Assembly: GCF_965638725.1 (NCBI RefSeq)
Contig: NC_134950.1
Span: forward strand, 3,596,101 to 3,660,100
DNA from: Aptenodytes patagonicus
Taxonomy: Eukaryota; Chordata; Aves; Sphenisciformes; Spheniscidae
DNA length: 64,000 nt
Direction of reading: 5' to 3'
Positions 1-12,243 of the stretch are shown here, one piece after another; position 1 is the stretch's first letter, and the number at the start of each line of letters is the position of its first letter. The translations under genes were made by a program, and so were the position numbers. Under the pieces are notes generated by a model. That model was not told the DNA's origin and made no database searches. It was given only the letters and a program-made list of their open reading frames with translations.

Positions 1-3000
1 CAGGCTTGCAAGTTGGTGCTGAAAGATTTTCTATTGTATATGTAAGAGTCTCTTGAGTTTGGGAATTTTAAAGTGCGTTTGAGCCAATGTGCCTTTGTTT
101 ATAAATTTGCCAATATTCTAGAAGTGGTGACGAAAAACCCTATTGAGCTTTGGATAAACTGGGATGCTGCATATCTTCAGGCAACACATGTCACTGTAAT
201 TGATGTCTGATCTTGCAGTGAGACAGAGCAGTGAAGTGCTGCAGTGTTACGTAATGCGCGTGGAGTCAAAGTGGGGCATCATGTACAGCTGATGCATTTT
301 AATTACAGTCCCGTAAAGGCGAGGGAAGGATTAGTGTGGCAAAACAATTTATTGATTGCTGCATTCATATACATGTCTGCATACATTTAGACGCTTGTGA
401 GCGATGGGAAATGGATGCTAGCAAAGTTGTGTGTGACCATTGAGTCTTTCTGTATCTGCAGGTTGCTTAATTGGCCAGCAACAGGAGACGGCGTTTGCAG
501 CCTGGGAATAAATACACTGACATTGTGAAGTTAGCCTCGGGTGGTTATACCAATATATATGTATGGTTGAATACAACTTACGCTTTTCTGGGACCGTGAA
601 GAAAGTTCTCAGCTTTTTTATTTGAAGTAAACACCTTTGTTATGTCCTTAAAACTGCTCTTCAGTGGAGGTTAAAAGGATTTTTTTTTTATTACTGCTGG
701 TTCAGCACACTGGAAGTTGCATCAGATTTAATCTATATTCAATTTCAGCTTGTTAAACACTGTGATGCAAATTTCTTATTAGTGTCAAAATGATATATTT
801 CTAAATATTGGTTAATAAGGAGAGAGGAAGAAGAGTTAAAAACAAGTTTCCCAAGAGCCAAAAAGAACAGCACAGATAATCTAGCAAACTCCAGTGAATC
901 AGTTTCAGCAGTCGATAGGAGCTCTTGGCAACGTTGCATTTCCTTGCCCTCTCTGGAGCTTAATTACCTGCTGCAGCATGAAGAAAGCTTGTTTGGCACT
1001 GGCAATGTTCGAGTATAAAAGGTTCCGCTTCTGGCTTAAGTAAACCTGGCACTTTTCACTGGTCTGAACATACCCTGGCAAGAATAAATACCATCATTTT
1101 GGTAAAGATGTCATTCTGCAGAACATATAGGAATTGCTAAGCATTTTTACTATAATAAAAAAATCTACAACAGCAATTGATTCTTTGGTCTTTCCCTGAG
1201 CAAGGCATGTCATATGTGTTGCCTCTGATTCCTCCTCTTCAGCAGCAGCAGGAGTAGCTAATACTGGCATATATGTCTATTAGCAATTGTTTGATATATT
1301 GGATGAGGAAGTAGAAAGCTGGGTTGCTATAAGGGCAGTAAGCTCGAAATAATCTTCAACCTGAATTACTACAGGTTACTCCTGTGGAAGTAGGTTAGTA
1401 GGAGGGTTAGAAACTTAAAAATAAATAATTAAATCTTTAAAAGCATTACATGACAGCATTTGTGATCACGCTAAAAGGAAAGCTATTTCCCTGTCTGCAG
1501 ATCAGTGTGTGTGTTCTTTCTCCAACGCCTCAGACCTCAGCTGTTCTCAGGCTTTTGCTTCCCCTTTCCCCCTTCCACACATACCTTTGGCTCACTTCTC
1601 TTAACATATGCTTCTCCTTCCTGACACAGCACCATAAAACTGGGTTATAAACTAGAAATTGTCAGGGAAGCCACATAAACCTTTCTACAACTTTGGCAGA
1701 GTGGCAGTGTAGCAGCAGAGCTTAATGAAACACTGATGACTCCCACGGTTGCCAAATATGAGAAGGGGAGGACAGTTGTAGGAGGTTGAGAAGCAATAAT
1801 TGAGCTGAGACAGAAAATGGGAAAACTGGATGATGAAATCCTTTAAGAGGCCTGTCACTTATTTCCTTAATTCCATTTTTTCACAAGTGTTATTTAACCC
1901 AACATGGTTGCTGCTGGCATGCTATTGCATGGGTAATTTCAAAAGCTATTGCTGTACCGAAAGGCAGAATAGCTTTGCCAGAAGGGGATATTACTCTTCT
2001 ACAGCTTAAAAACATCTCCAGGACTCTGTATGTGAAACACCGCACTAGTAGTTCTGTACTGAAGTGTTGGAGAGCAAGAGCATTGTATTATTACCGGTTT
2101 AGTTGTTGTTCTTTCAAAATGGGTGGCTCTAGTCTAGTTGTAGGCATGGCATGTAATAGTTGTAATAGTTTCCAAATTTTTAGAATTTGTTTCTGCTGTA
2201 AAAGTGTGACTTGTTTGCATCCAACTACTAAAGAAATTTAAAATTTGACATGCAAGTTTTAAGGAAATGTTGGACAGTTTTTCCAGCATCTCTAACCTAA
2301 TTTCATCCTTTTAATATTCCTATTAATTGTTCATATATCTCAAATCTAGATCCAGCTTTCATCTATAATCTTGTCCTTATGACTGGGAGTGACTAAAGCA
2401 GAAATGTAGGTGCATTTTAAAGGCATGAATCTGCTGTGAAAGTTTTGGGTGTCACAGCAATGCAGGTAGCGGATCCCCGTCCTGGAGGAGGAAGACAGAC
2501 AGTGCTCCAGCCCTCTCCCCTGCAAAGTGTCTCTTCGGTCCCGTGGATTTTTCCCGATGCGTTCAGGGTGGGCTGCAGCTGACTTTTGCTGGTAGCTTTG
2601 GAAAGAATTTTCTGCATTTTGCCCTTGGATATAGGTCCTTGGAAGTACCGTGCTTTTTATGTCCTTGTAATGTTCCTATTAAATATTTGTTCTCTTGATT
2701 ATCACTCCCTTCAGTGCTAATAACCCCATCCAAATGGGGGAATCGTGCTTTATCCCTCCACTTTCGTGTCCCACAACTGATTCCTCATTCGCACTGAAGA
2801 GGCAGCCCTATCCTCGCTTCATATCATCCAGAGCAATAACAGACCAGCTGAGTGAGGCCGAGAGCCCAGCACTCCCAGCCATTGTGCAGACAGACATCCC
2901 TGCTGACAAGGGGAAGGAGAGGACAGACTTCTTGCAACTGGGTGATAGTTTGTGTTCCAGAAAAGTATGTTCAGATTGCAGAGTGCACGTACTCCTGCCT

Positions 3001-6000
3001 ATAAGATGCATAAAATGTGCTGACAGCTCGTGAATGTTGCAGGCCAAGCAGAAGAGCTCTTACTTGACAGGCACAAGAAGAGTTTCAGGATGTGAATTTT
3101 ACCAGTGTGAAGATTTAAGCCACAGTGTTGATATTGCTCCTATTTTATGTGGTGTTTATTGCAATAGGTCATTTCTGAGACACTGAACAAATAAAGATGC
3201 CTGACAACTTGATAGGCTATCATTTTTATGTAGAAAGCTAGCAGCAATTGAAAACCTCATAGTACTGATTTTGTTCTGAGTTGTTCTACCTGCGTGCTTG
3301 CAACCAAAATGGTCACACATACTGGTCAGTATAATTTTCCTCCAGTATTGTTGTGCAATTTGCAGCTTGTTAAGAGTGGCTTCTGAACAAGCACTTGGCT
3401 TGAGCAAGTGTCATCTTATCATAGAGGCTGGGCAGGCGTAATTTGATGAAGAGCAAAATTTTCACATAAAAATGAAGTCCAGTATTGGGCTTCATTTCTT
3501 CTCACACCAGCAGCCGTAAGATGTAGCATTAGGGGTGCAAATTAGAGGTGCTCTCATCTCATATGATATCAGACTCTGATTTCAAGTAGTACTTAAAATT
3601 ATTTCCTTCTTAAAAGCTTGCACTCCCACATTTGGAAGCTGCTCAAATCATGGTAATGGGCACCAGGAGGAATTACTGTGCTTTTTCATACCCCTTCCCT
3701 GTTGGTCAGACTTCCTATTTCAATCCAGAAGTTAGAAGGTGGTTTCTCATGGGTGTAATAAACTCAATGTACAAGTGCTGGCTGTACTGCAATAGTGCTC
3801 AGACCACCAGTCAAGCCTATTCCAGTGCATTGGTTCAATGTATATTGGCTCAGATATGGTTTTTTTGGCAGCTCAGTCTCCCACACGAGCTCTAAGCTAT
3901 TGGAAGCCCTAAAATCTGAAGGGAGAGAGCAAGAAGCAAAAGGATTTGTGGTTGAAGTTTCATGGTGATATAGTTGTCAAAATAGGCATGCAGCTTGTTT
4001 GCAGTTTCTTTGGGGGACCCAAAAGTGTGGCATCTCTGTATTTTTATTTTAAATATAAGGGAGTGGATATCGGGGTGCATTTATGAAATTATTGCAGCTG
4101 CATTCTGAAATCCCTGTTCCTCATATAGACGCTCCAAAGCTAAAATGCTTGAGTTTGCGGTGGTTTCTACGATTCTGTTGTAACAAGATGTAGAGCAGGT
4201 ACTGGGGTTCTAACTTTTTCACAGCTTTTTGACAAGCATTGGTTTTGCTTGCTACTCTCTTTAAAAATATAGTCTAAACAAAGCAGCTTGTATAAGCAAT
4301 GCATTTTAAACAGATCAATGTAAAATATTTTTAGCAGCACACAGTATTTTATACAGGGATGAAATTGCAGAATACAAAATATTTGCAGGGCATGACAGCT
4401 GCTTATGTTCAGGAATTTGTATGGTGTTTACTTTAAGAGTATAAACAAGTCTCTAGGTGATGATTTCTGACAAATGAAAATAGGAGCCTAGCATCCTATT
4501 CCCATATCAGATCTTATTGTTAAGCTTATAAAGAACTATTTTTCCCCCAATAGAACTTATCAAAAAGAGGTTTTGAATAGAAACTGCTGCATGTGACTTA
4601 ATCTTTCTTCCATGTAACTCGTGACCTCACGCAGCCCTTAGACTGATGGTGACACAGTGAGCATTTCCTGTGAACCGTGAGCAGTGCTGGTCCCACTATT
4701 GTTGGGCACTTTTTTTGTCTGGGAAAAAACAAACCCTTATTTACTAGAAGCCAGTGTCCTGTTTGTTTGTAGCTGGCTGGGAAATGCCATATTACAAGGG
4801 TCTCAGTGGCAGTCGTCACTGCTAACAGAAGCTGTTGTTGTGTTTTGCTCTTTTTCTCACTGATTTGTATGAGACTTCGGAGTCTGCCTTGTGACCTGCT
4901 CCAGATTCAGTTCACGGCACAAATACTAACCTTGTTTATCCAATATGGTTTTTTCCTCCTCGGTGTTTCCTCAGATTAGCTGTCAGTAAAAGGCTAAATA
5001 ATAATCCTCCAGTTATTATCCTCCAGAGGCCACCAGGTTACTTTTCCAAGTTGGATGGCGGTTCGCTGTTAGAGCTGCTATCTGGCAAGGCAAGCATGGC
5101 GGTGGAAAATTACAGACAAAATAAAGGAATAGCATTAAACTGGTAATGGGATGCAGCTGCTTTGGCCTTCGAGTTCGCATGTGAGTCTCGGCAGCCTCTG
5201 GTAAAGTATTTGCTGCGTGATACTTCTCTTGGCCACACAAAATCGGTCCCAGCCTAGTTATAGCCTGTTCCAGGTGGGTATAGGAGCTCTCAGCGGTTGG
5301 GACATTTTACATTTGGCTGTAAGAGGTTGTGGCGAGGTAGTCATATGGATGACAAGCTTGCTGTGTGGTATTGCCTGGAAATCTAGTCAAAGCTAGCATC
5401 CGTACATCTGTTCTGCACGTGAGAGGCTGGATGCTGCAGGGCTGCTGGCTGGGCACATCACCGTAACCAAGTTTATTTAAAATACATGCTGCATCTGAGT
5501 CCTTGCCACTAGATGGGGGTATCAGAAGGAACTTCTTGGCATCAAAATATTCCCTTCATCTTTTCGTTTCTGCTCGTTGTCATCTTGTCCTGGCTTGGAT
5601 GCCTTCTTAACTGTCTTCCCATTTTAAAATATGGTCAAGTTGTGTAGATATAGCACCATATATATACAGAGAAAGGAACCATTAGGCTATGTAATTATCT
5701 TCCTTGACTGTTTGGTGCCCTTCACAGACATAGTATCTATAAAGTTTTATTATTGGAGCTCATTCTTGTTGTGAGGCAGCAAACATTTGGAAAACTTGTA
5801 TTTTTTTAAATATATATATACACATACATATACACACTCTCTCTTAAGTATTTCAATTTTCACTTGTCTTATTTATTTTGCTTCTACTGCCAAATCATGC
5901 ACGCCAACCTAAATACGCATATCACGTATGCAGACATTCAAGATACTAAAACCAGAACAGCTTCTTTTAAGGGAAAGAAGTATTTTGGGGTTGGAGTTCT

Positions 6001-9000
6001 CCTTGTCTGTCTGGAAGTTTCTCATTTATATGAAAATGTCTAGCGCTAAAGCAAACCTACTGTTGAAATTATGATGAAGGTCCTGTAGGCTCTGCCAGAA
6101 TGAAGCATGAATTTTAAGAACATCACCTACAAGGTGTATTTTGAAGCCTTGCTTCATGGGACTGTGGAGATAGTGCTCAGTGCGTCGGAAAGCTCTTTCC
6201 TGGAAGACCCATGGTAGAACATGGCTTTGAGCTTTACAAGAGTCTGACTTTTCCAGCAACAGTGCTGAGTGCAGACATCGGAGGTGACAACTAAATCTAT
6301 ACAGAGAGAGAAGGCTCTTCCAGGCACCAGAACTGTTGTCTTGCTGAGTTTTGGTTCACTGGGTAGACTACGGCTTATCAATAACACATCTCAACTTTAA
6401 GATACAGAAAGCAAATTCAAAAGGAAGCTTTGAGTAACTAACTGTACTACCCATTGCTAAAATGATTGCTCTGTTTGCCTGCCCGTACATCGTTCAGGTG
6501 AGGAGTCTGCTGTCCGTCAGACAGGTTCAGGAGGGAATTCTCCCATCAGAAAATTAATTTTTCCTGTGCTGTTTCGTTTTAGCTTGCACGTGCACCAGCT
6601 TCCCACCAGGAATCTTCTCTAACCCCACTCAGTAGTTTTCCACTTGAGTAACCAACTAAATTCTAATGTGACGATATCATTGTTTACATACTTATGATAA
6701 AGAAAAGTTATACAATTCACTTAATAAATGATAACTATTTTGAATTCTGCATGACTGTATATAAAACACATATGATGATTTTATAAACTGCTAGCTTACA
6801 CTTGGAATGCAATTTATAAGAGCCCTGCCACTTAGGTTATGGAAGCAGTCCTATAGCATGACTTCTCCAGCCAGAGAAGAAGCAGGTTGTGTTGAAGTTG
6901 ATGGTTCCTACCATTATACAATCTGTGGGAATTGCTCGTGTTTCACTTGAAAGTTATCCCTTTCCTGTTTACTTGGAGGAGCACTGAAAGCTTTTTAGAA
7001 ATTCTTCCATTTTTCTTGGCATGGGGCTATTAATTCTTGTATAGATTTTTATCATGGCCTCTTTTTCTAAAGATAGGTATTTTGGCTGCTAAAGAGTAGT
7101 TCAATTAAAAAAAAAAAATCTTAAGTGGTTTGTCTAAAGAAGGATCTCCAAACATAATTTTCTTGGGTTTTTAAGTGTCCTTTTTACCCTTCCATAAAAG
7201 CTACATCCCTAGCTCCGTTCTGAAATCATTGAGGTTCATGTCTTTTGCAAAGTAAGCTATTTTCAATGTAAATATTTGGATTTAGGCTTTTATTTATAAT
7301 GCTTAGATGGTAGGAAGATCACCCTTTTCAATCAGTGGGAAAAAAAAAAAGCACCTTCTCAAGAAAGCATTTCAGTCTCTCTCCTCTGACTCATACATGG
7401 AAAGATAAGACTCCCTAATTGTAGGCATGTGACAGAGGTTGGGTAAAAACCCTTTTTTCCTTTCTTTAACTGGCCTGTAAAATCAAACCAGAATGGAGGC
7501 CTTAGTCTGATTTTGAGTTATTACATGCAAAGTTGACCTTGAAAGTACTGAAGTCAAAGTAATGCTGGCAGTAAAATCACTGTGTTTATTAAAAATCTTA
7601 GGACATTTTTATGACAGTTGGTTAACTGTGGCTATAAAGCATAAAAAAATCCCTATCTTTCCAATTTGGAAATGTGCAGTTTTTACAGTTGAAGGAAAAA
7701 TATTTGTAAACAGGTTTTAATTCTCTGCAGAAGTCATCATTTCGAATGGATTAAGTGTTTCCAGAACTTTTTTTACTGAAATTTGTATACACCACAGAGA
7801 AGTACCGTTGTAGACTGGAGACAGACAAAGTGGTGGCCCCAAGGACAGAGGGACAGTGATCTGTGCAAGCCCCCCGGTGTCCCTGGATATACACTCCTAT
7901 TGCTTGTCCCTGCTGTACTAGCATTTCCTTGTTGTTTCTGCTCATAGTCTCCATTAAAATGAGTTGGTTGTCTCAATGGATGTTGGAATATTAAGAGAGT
8001 CTCTTAATTGTACCCATTTTCTTTATATCTATTTACTTAAGGTTGTTTATTTGTATAAGACAGGATAATGCTTGTAACTCTAGTAACGGAGCTCTTGCTA
8101 GCCTTCATCCCCTGTGTTTATTTAAAGCAACTGTACGATTTACTGCAAAACCTTCCCTGCGTCTCTCAAGTGTTTACTGATGGATGAGCTCGATTGAGAT
8201 GTCCCAGCTTATAATTCACAAGTCACAACATAATTCAGAAAAGAAACTTCTGTTCTCAACATACAGCCCTCGTGCAGTGATATGACATCAAATTATTTCA
8301 GATGTTGATGATCGCTACAATAAAGATCAGTGACGTTGGTTAAGCTATAGCTTCTAACTGTTTAAAACAGACTCACTGCAGTGAGTTGGCATCACACAAT
8401 AGCAACCTCTGCATAACTGCTGCTCAGCAGGATGGCTCTGTGGAGGCAAATGGGGATGGGTATTTACACGTTGCCATTTCTTCCGTGTCCTGCAGAAAAA
8501 TCATTCACCTTAAATGAATCATAACCTGCCTACCATTTAGTTTTGCTTGCCTTGAACTAAATGTTTCCTCTTTCCCATCGTTAGTTTTTTTTGAAGCAGA
8601 CCCCCCCCCATCTATATGCCAGCTCAGGCATTGATAAGCATTAGCATCCTGGAGCAGGTGAGGTGCCAGTTAAACACACAATGCCTGAACCTGCTTGCTT
8701 GGGAAGGCTGTTGAACTCGGTGAAGTTAAAAAGGCTGTTAAAACCACAGGTAGATGGAGGTTTTCTCTGCACTTTTACTTGGATTACTAGCTTGCTGACT
8801 TGCACCTATGACGAGGGTAGCGCTCATTAAGAGAAACTGGGTGGTGCAACTGCAGATTGGGATCTAGAGGAACAGTGATTTCCTGAACAAGACCTCTAAA
8901 CATAATATGCCCCCCAAATCCTAGCATTCCCTACTAAGTATGTCTCAGCTACAACTTCTGTGTCAGCCAAGACATCACCAAACAGTTGGAAAAGCTAAGC

Positions 9001-10542
9001 AAGAGGTAGTGGTTTGAACCATGATGTGAACAAGGTGCCATCTGTACAAACGCAGCCCTGTTGTAGAGGTCTAAAACCTGCTGCAAAAGGAGTCAATAGT
9101 TGTATGGTAAATGCCTGTGTGGAGTATTGGCTGCAGGTACAGGCCTGTAGCAAGGAAAGATGGCTAAACCACGATGCTTTCCCCATTCCCTGTGGGCAGA
9201 GTACTCATGGGCACGTTTGGGCCGAAAGTGCAGGTCGTGCGGGTTCAGAAGAAGCAAGGCTCTTCCAGTAACTCTGTGCTCATGAAGGCAGCGGTCACCG
9301 TTAGCTTGTTCATTAGCCAAAGTTGAGTCAAATCACATAGACCTTGGCCTCAGACCTGGATTTTGAATTCTGATGGTGAATTTGATTATTTATGGTAAGT
9401 TGTGGGCAAAAAATGTCTTATTTTCCTGTAATATTTCTGCATCACTGCAGAGCGCACCAGTCTCGGAAAAATGTGATTTATGCCATGGAAGAAGTCAGCA
9501 TCACTAGTCAAGATTTGATGGCACTTTAAACAGCAGGAGATTAGACTTCCAAATTTGCAGCATAGGCTATTTTGGGCAGGGATCAGTATAATCCAGCTTC
9601 GTAACGGATGCCTCAGCGTACTGCACAGGGAACATAAGGTACAGGTTGATCTCACCAGCAAAGGTCGAATACTACTCACACACACAGCATGGGGTTTTGA
9701 ATAATAAATGGTTTTCCTTCCTAGGGTAAAGACACTGAGTTTTTCAGTCTTGGCATCAGTTGGACTGCAAGAAATTTATTGTTTTCAATGCTTTGCTAAG
9801 CAACTTGTCAAAGTGGTTACCTGACCTGTGCTGATAAGCTGAGAGGGAGACCGATCTCCAAGGACCCGCGTGTTGCTGCTCTTCTGGGCCAGTCTGCCAC
9901 CTGCAGGCCGTTGCTCCTCCATGCCGGAGAGGTGTAAAGCAGGGCTTTGGGGGTTTCTTTCCTTCTCCAGAAATTACTATTTGTAACAAGTTTTTTTCCC
10001 TAGGTAAATATTACATAATAAATCCAATTTGTTTCCATTTGATCCTGTGAATAGTCACCTCAGTTCTGAAAAAAAAGCAAGGATGGTAGAGATAAGAAAG
10101 CCTCTTTAGCTGCTCTCTAAAGGTTAAAGAATAATTGCTTTTTCTTTTATTGTCCGTTGTTCAATTTTATAGCTAAACATTTTTGTGCGTAGAAATGGGA
10201 CATTTCATATGACAGTCAATTCTGTCCATCGTTCTCAGTCCATTAAATTTTTAGTAGCTCTTTATGGTGGTGGTCTTAGATGAACAGTGCCACTATAATG
10301 TTGAACTCCTGTTGAATGTTAAAAGTTTTGCTGAGAAGGGGATATGTGTATACGATAACCAGGTTGCTTTCCAAGCGTCCCAAAGATCTTTGTTTTTATA
10401 GTCCACAAATGGATAGAGGATGCAACAAAGCTATTGGGCTTCTACACAGCAGACCTTGCCTGCTACTTCTTCATAGAGGCCGTCCCTACGAACACCCCCA
10501 TCAAAAAAAATTCGGCACACACAGCAAAATTCAGCAAAAGTG

Positions 10543-10578
<36 letters not shown>

Positions 10579-10598
10579 ACAGTAGTAACTAATCTAGA
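1..10598 (+). other. SLC45A4: SLC45A4 upstream intron (partial)
   Basis: I see no coding exon, RNA gene or recognisable transposon in this AT-rich stretch. The first visible SLC45A4 exon starts in splice phase 2 at 12055, so a donor exon must lie to the left, outside the window. I looked for the expected upstream exon encoding TM1 of the transporter and did not find it on the + strand. Only short low-complexity runs are present, such as a TA/CA run near 5807-5835 and a T-run near 10546. Calling it intron is inference from the splice phase of the next exon. Confidence 0.75.
10546..10577 (+). repeat. T32 homopolymer
   Basis: An uninterrupted run of 32 T lies 21 bp before the solo LTR. It could be the antisense A-tail of an old retroposed sequence, but no retroposed body is recognisable to its left. 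Confidence 0.9.
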
Positions 10599-11744
10599 TG
10601 TATTGGGTTTGCATGGCAAGGTTTTGGTAGTGCAGGGGCTACAGGGGTGGATTCTGTGAGAAGCTGCTAGAAGCTTCCCTTGTGTCTCATAGAGCCAAGG
10701 CCAGCCGGCTCCAAGACGGACCTGCCGCGGGCCAAGGCTGAGCCAGTCAGCGATGGTGGTAGCACCTCTGGGATAACATATTTAAGAAGGGGGAAAAAAA
10801 CCTGCGCAACAGCAATTGCAGCTGGAGAGAGGAGTGAGAATATGTGAGAGAAACAACTCTGCAGACACCAAGGTTAGTGAAGAAGGAGGGGGAGGAGGTG
10901 CTCCAGGCGCCAGAGCAGAGATTCCCCCGCAGCCCATGGTGAAGACCATGGTGAGGCAGGCTGTCCCCCTGCAGCCCATAGAGGTCCATGGTGGAGCAGA
11001 TATCCACCTGCAGCCCATGGAGGACCCCACGCCAGAGCAGGTGGATGCCCAAAGGAGGCTGTGACCCTGTGGGAAGCCTGCGCTGGAGCAGGCTCCTGGC
11101 AGGACCTGTGGACCCATGGAGAGAGGAGCCCACGCTGGAGCAGGTTTGCTGGCAGGACTTGTGACCCTGTGGGGGACCCACGCTGGAGCAGTCTGTTCCT
11201 GAAGGACTGCACCCCGTGGAAGGGACCCGCGCTGGAGCAGTTAGTGAAGACCTGCAGCCCTTGGCAAGGACCCACGTTGGAGAATTTCGTGGAGGACTGT
11301 CTCCCGTGGGAGGGACCCCACGCTGGAGCAGGGGAAGAGTGTGAGGAGTCCTCCCCTGAGGAAGAAGGAGCGGCAGAGACAAATTGTGATGAACTGCCCA
11401 CAACCCCCATTCCCCGTCCCCCTGCGCCGTTGGAGGGGAGGAGGCAGAGAATTCGGGAGTGAAGTTGAGCCTGGGAAGAAGGGAGGGGTGGGGGGAAGGT
11501 GTTTTAAGATTTAGTTTTTCTTTCTCATTGCCCTACTCTGATTTGATTGGCAATAAATTAAATTAATTTTCCCCAAGTCGAGCCTGTTTTGCCCATGACG
11601 GTAATTGGTGAGTGATCTCTCCCTGTCCTTATCTCGACCCGCGAGCCTTTCGTTATATTTTCTCTCCCCTGTCCAGCTGAGGAGGGGGAGTGATAGAGCG
11701 GCTTTGGTGGGCACCTGGCATCCAGCCAGGGTCAACCCACCACA
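10599..11744 (+). mobile_element. Solo LTR, ERV-L-like, 1146 bp, with 5-bp TSD CTAGA
   Basis: The element begins TG (10599) and ends CA (11744) and is flanked by a perfect direct repeat CTAGA at 10594-10598 and 11745-11749. A 5-bp duplication fits ERV-L-type integration. It is oriented +: a TATA-like CATATTTAAG lies at 10777-10786 and an AATAAA at 11552-11557, about 190 bp before the end. Between them are six or seven irregular repeats of 45-52 bp, each built on a core like CCCACGCTGGAGCAG (near 11024, 11077, 11129, 11177, 11226, 11271, 11317). No internal retroviral sequence is present, so this is a recombined solo LTR. Apparent open frames inside it on both strands look like by-products of GC-rich repeats. 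It is in the sense orientation of SLC45A4 and ends 310 bp before an exon. If the TATA-like box is the real one, R would be unusually long. Confidence 0.92.
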
Positions 11745-12054
11745 CTAGACTAGTGATTCCACTGTTAGAGATATCTTTTTTTTTTTTAACTTTTATTTCA
11801 GTAGCTGAAATATACCTATTGTTACCTTCTTATTGCCCAGGTATTTGAAAGATATATGATCTGTGCTTTCCTTAGCTGTTTTTTTTAACCATTGATAAGA
11901 AACCTTAACTGAGTTGTTCATTTGGGAGAGAATTTACTGTAGGTAAATTACTGATCAATTTACAGTTTTCAAAGGTATAACAAAATTTCATGTATAAAGT
12001 GAAATGCTTGGTGTGTACCACATAACCTTTAAATCATTTTTGTCTTTGTTTTAG

Positions 12055-12243
12055 GTCTTCCTGAACAATACTACAGCCTCACTTGGTTCCTTAGCCCTAT
12101 CCTGGGCTTGATCTTCACTCCACTTATAGGTTCGGCTAGTGACCGCTGCACACTGAGCTGGGGCCGCCGGCGGCCTTTCATTCTTGCTCTCTGCATTGGT
12201 GTCCTCTTTGGAGTTGCACTTTTCCTTAATGGCTCTGTTATAG
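12055..12243 (+). CDS. SLC45A4: SLC45A4 exon: TM2-TM3 with WGRRRP signature
   Basis: 189 bp, acceptor TTTTAG before 12055, donor GTAAAT at 12244. It enters in phase 2 and leaves in phase 1. It encodes LPEQYYSL onward: TM2, the cytoplasmic [13 protein letters not shown] loop typical of SLC45/sucrose transporters, then TM3 ending in LNGSVI. This is the first coding exon in the window and it is internal, so no start codon is expected here. Confidence 0.96.

Noticed and set aside
1..10500. Possible upstream SLC45A4 exon or RNA gene
   Set aside because: I found no segment encoding the expected N-terminal TM1 region with flanking splice sites, and no tRNA or other RNA structure I could support.
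10501..10530. AAAATTCGGCACAC resembling an EcoRI cDNA-library adaptor next to a T-run
   Set aside because: The match to the adaptor is short and imperfect, and the flanking sequence is ordinary intron. It is more likely chance than a cloning artefact.
10747..11462. Open frames of 111-218 codons on both strands inside the solo LTR
   Set aside because: They arise from the GC-rich tandem units of the LTR. Repeated units in all frames mimic a repetitive protein.
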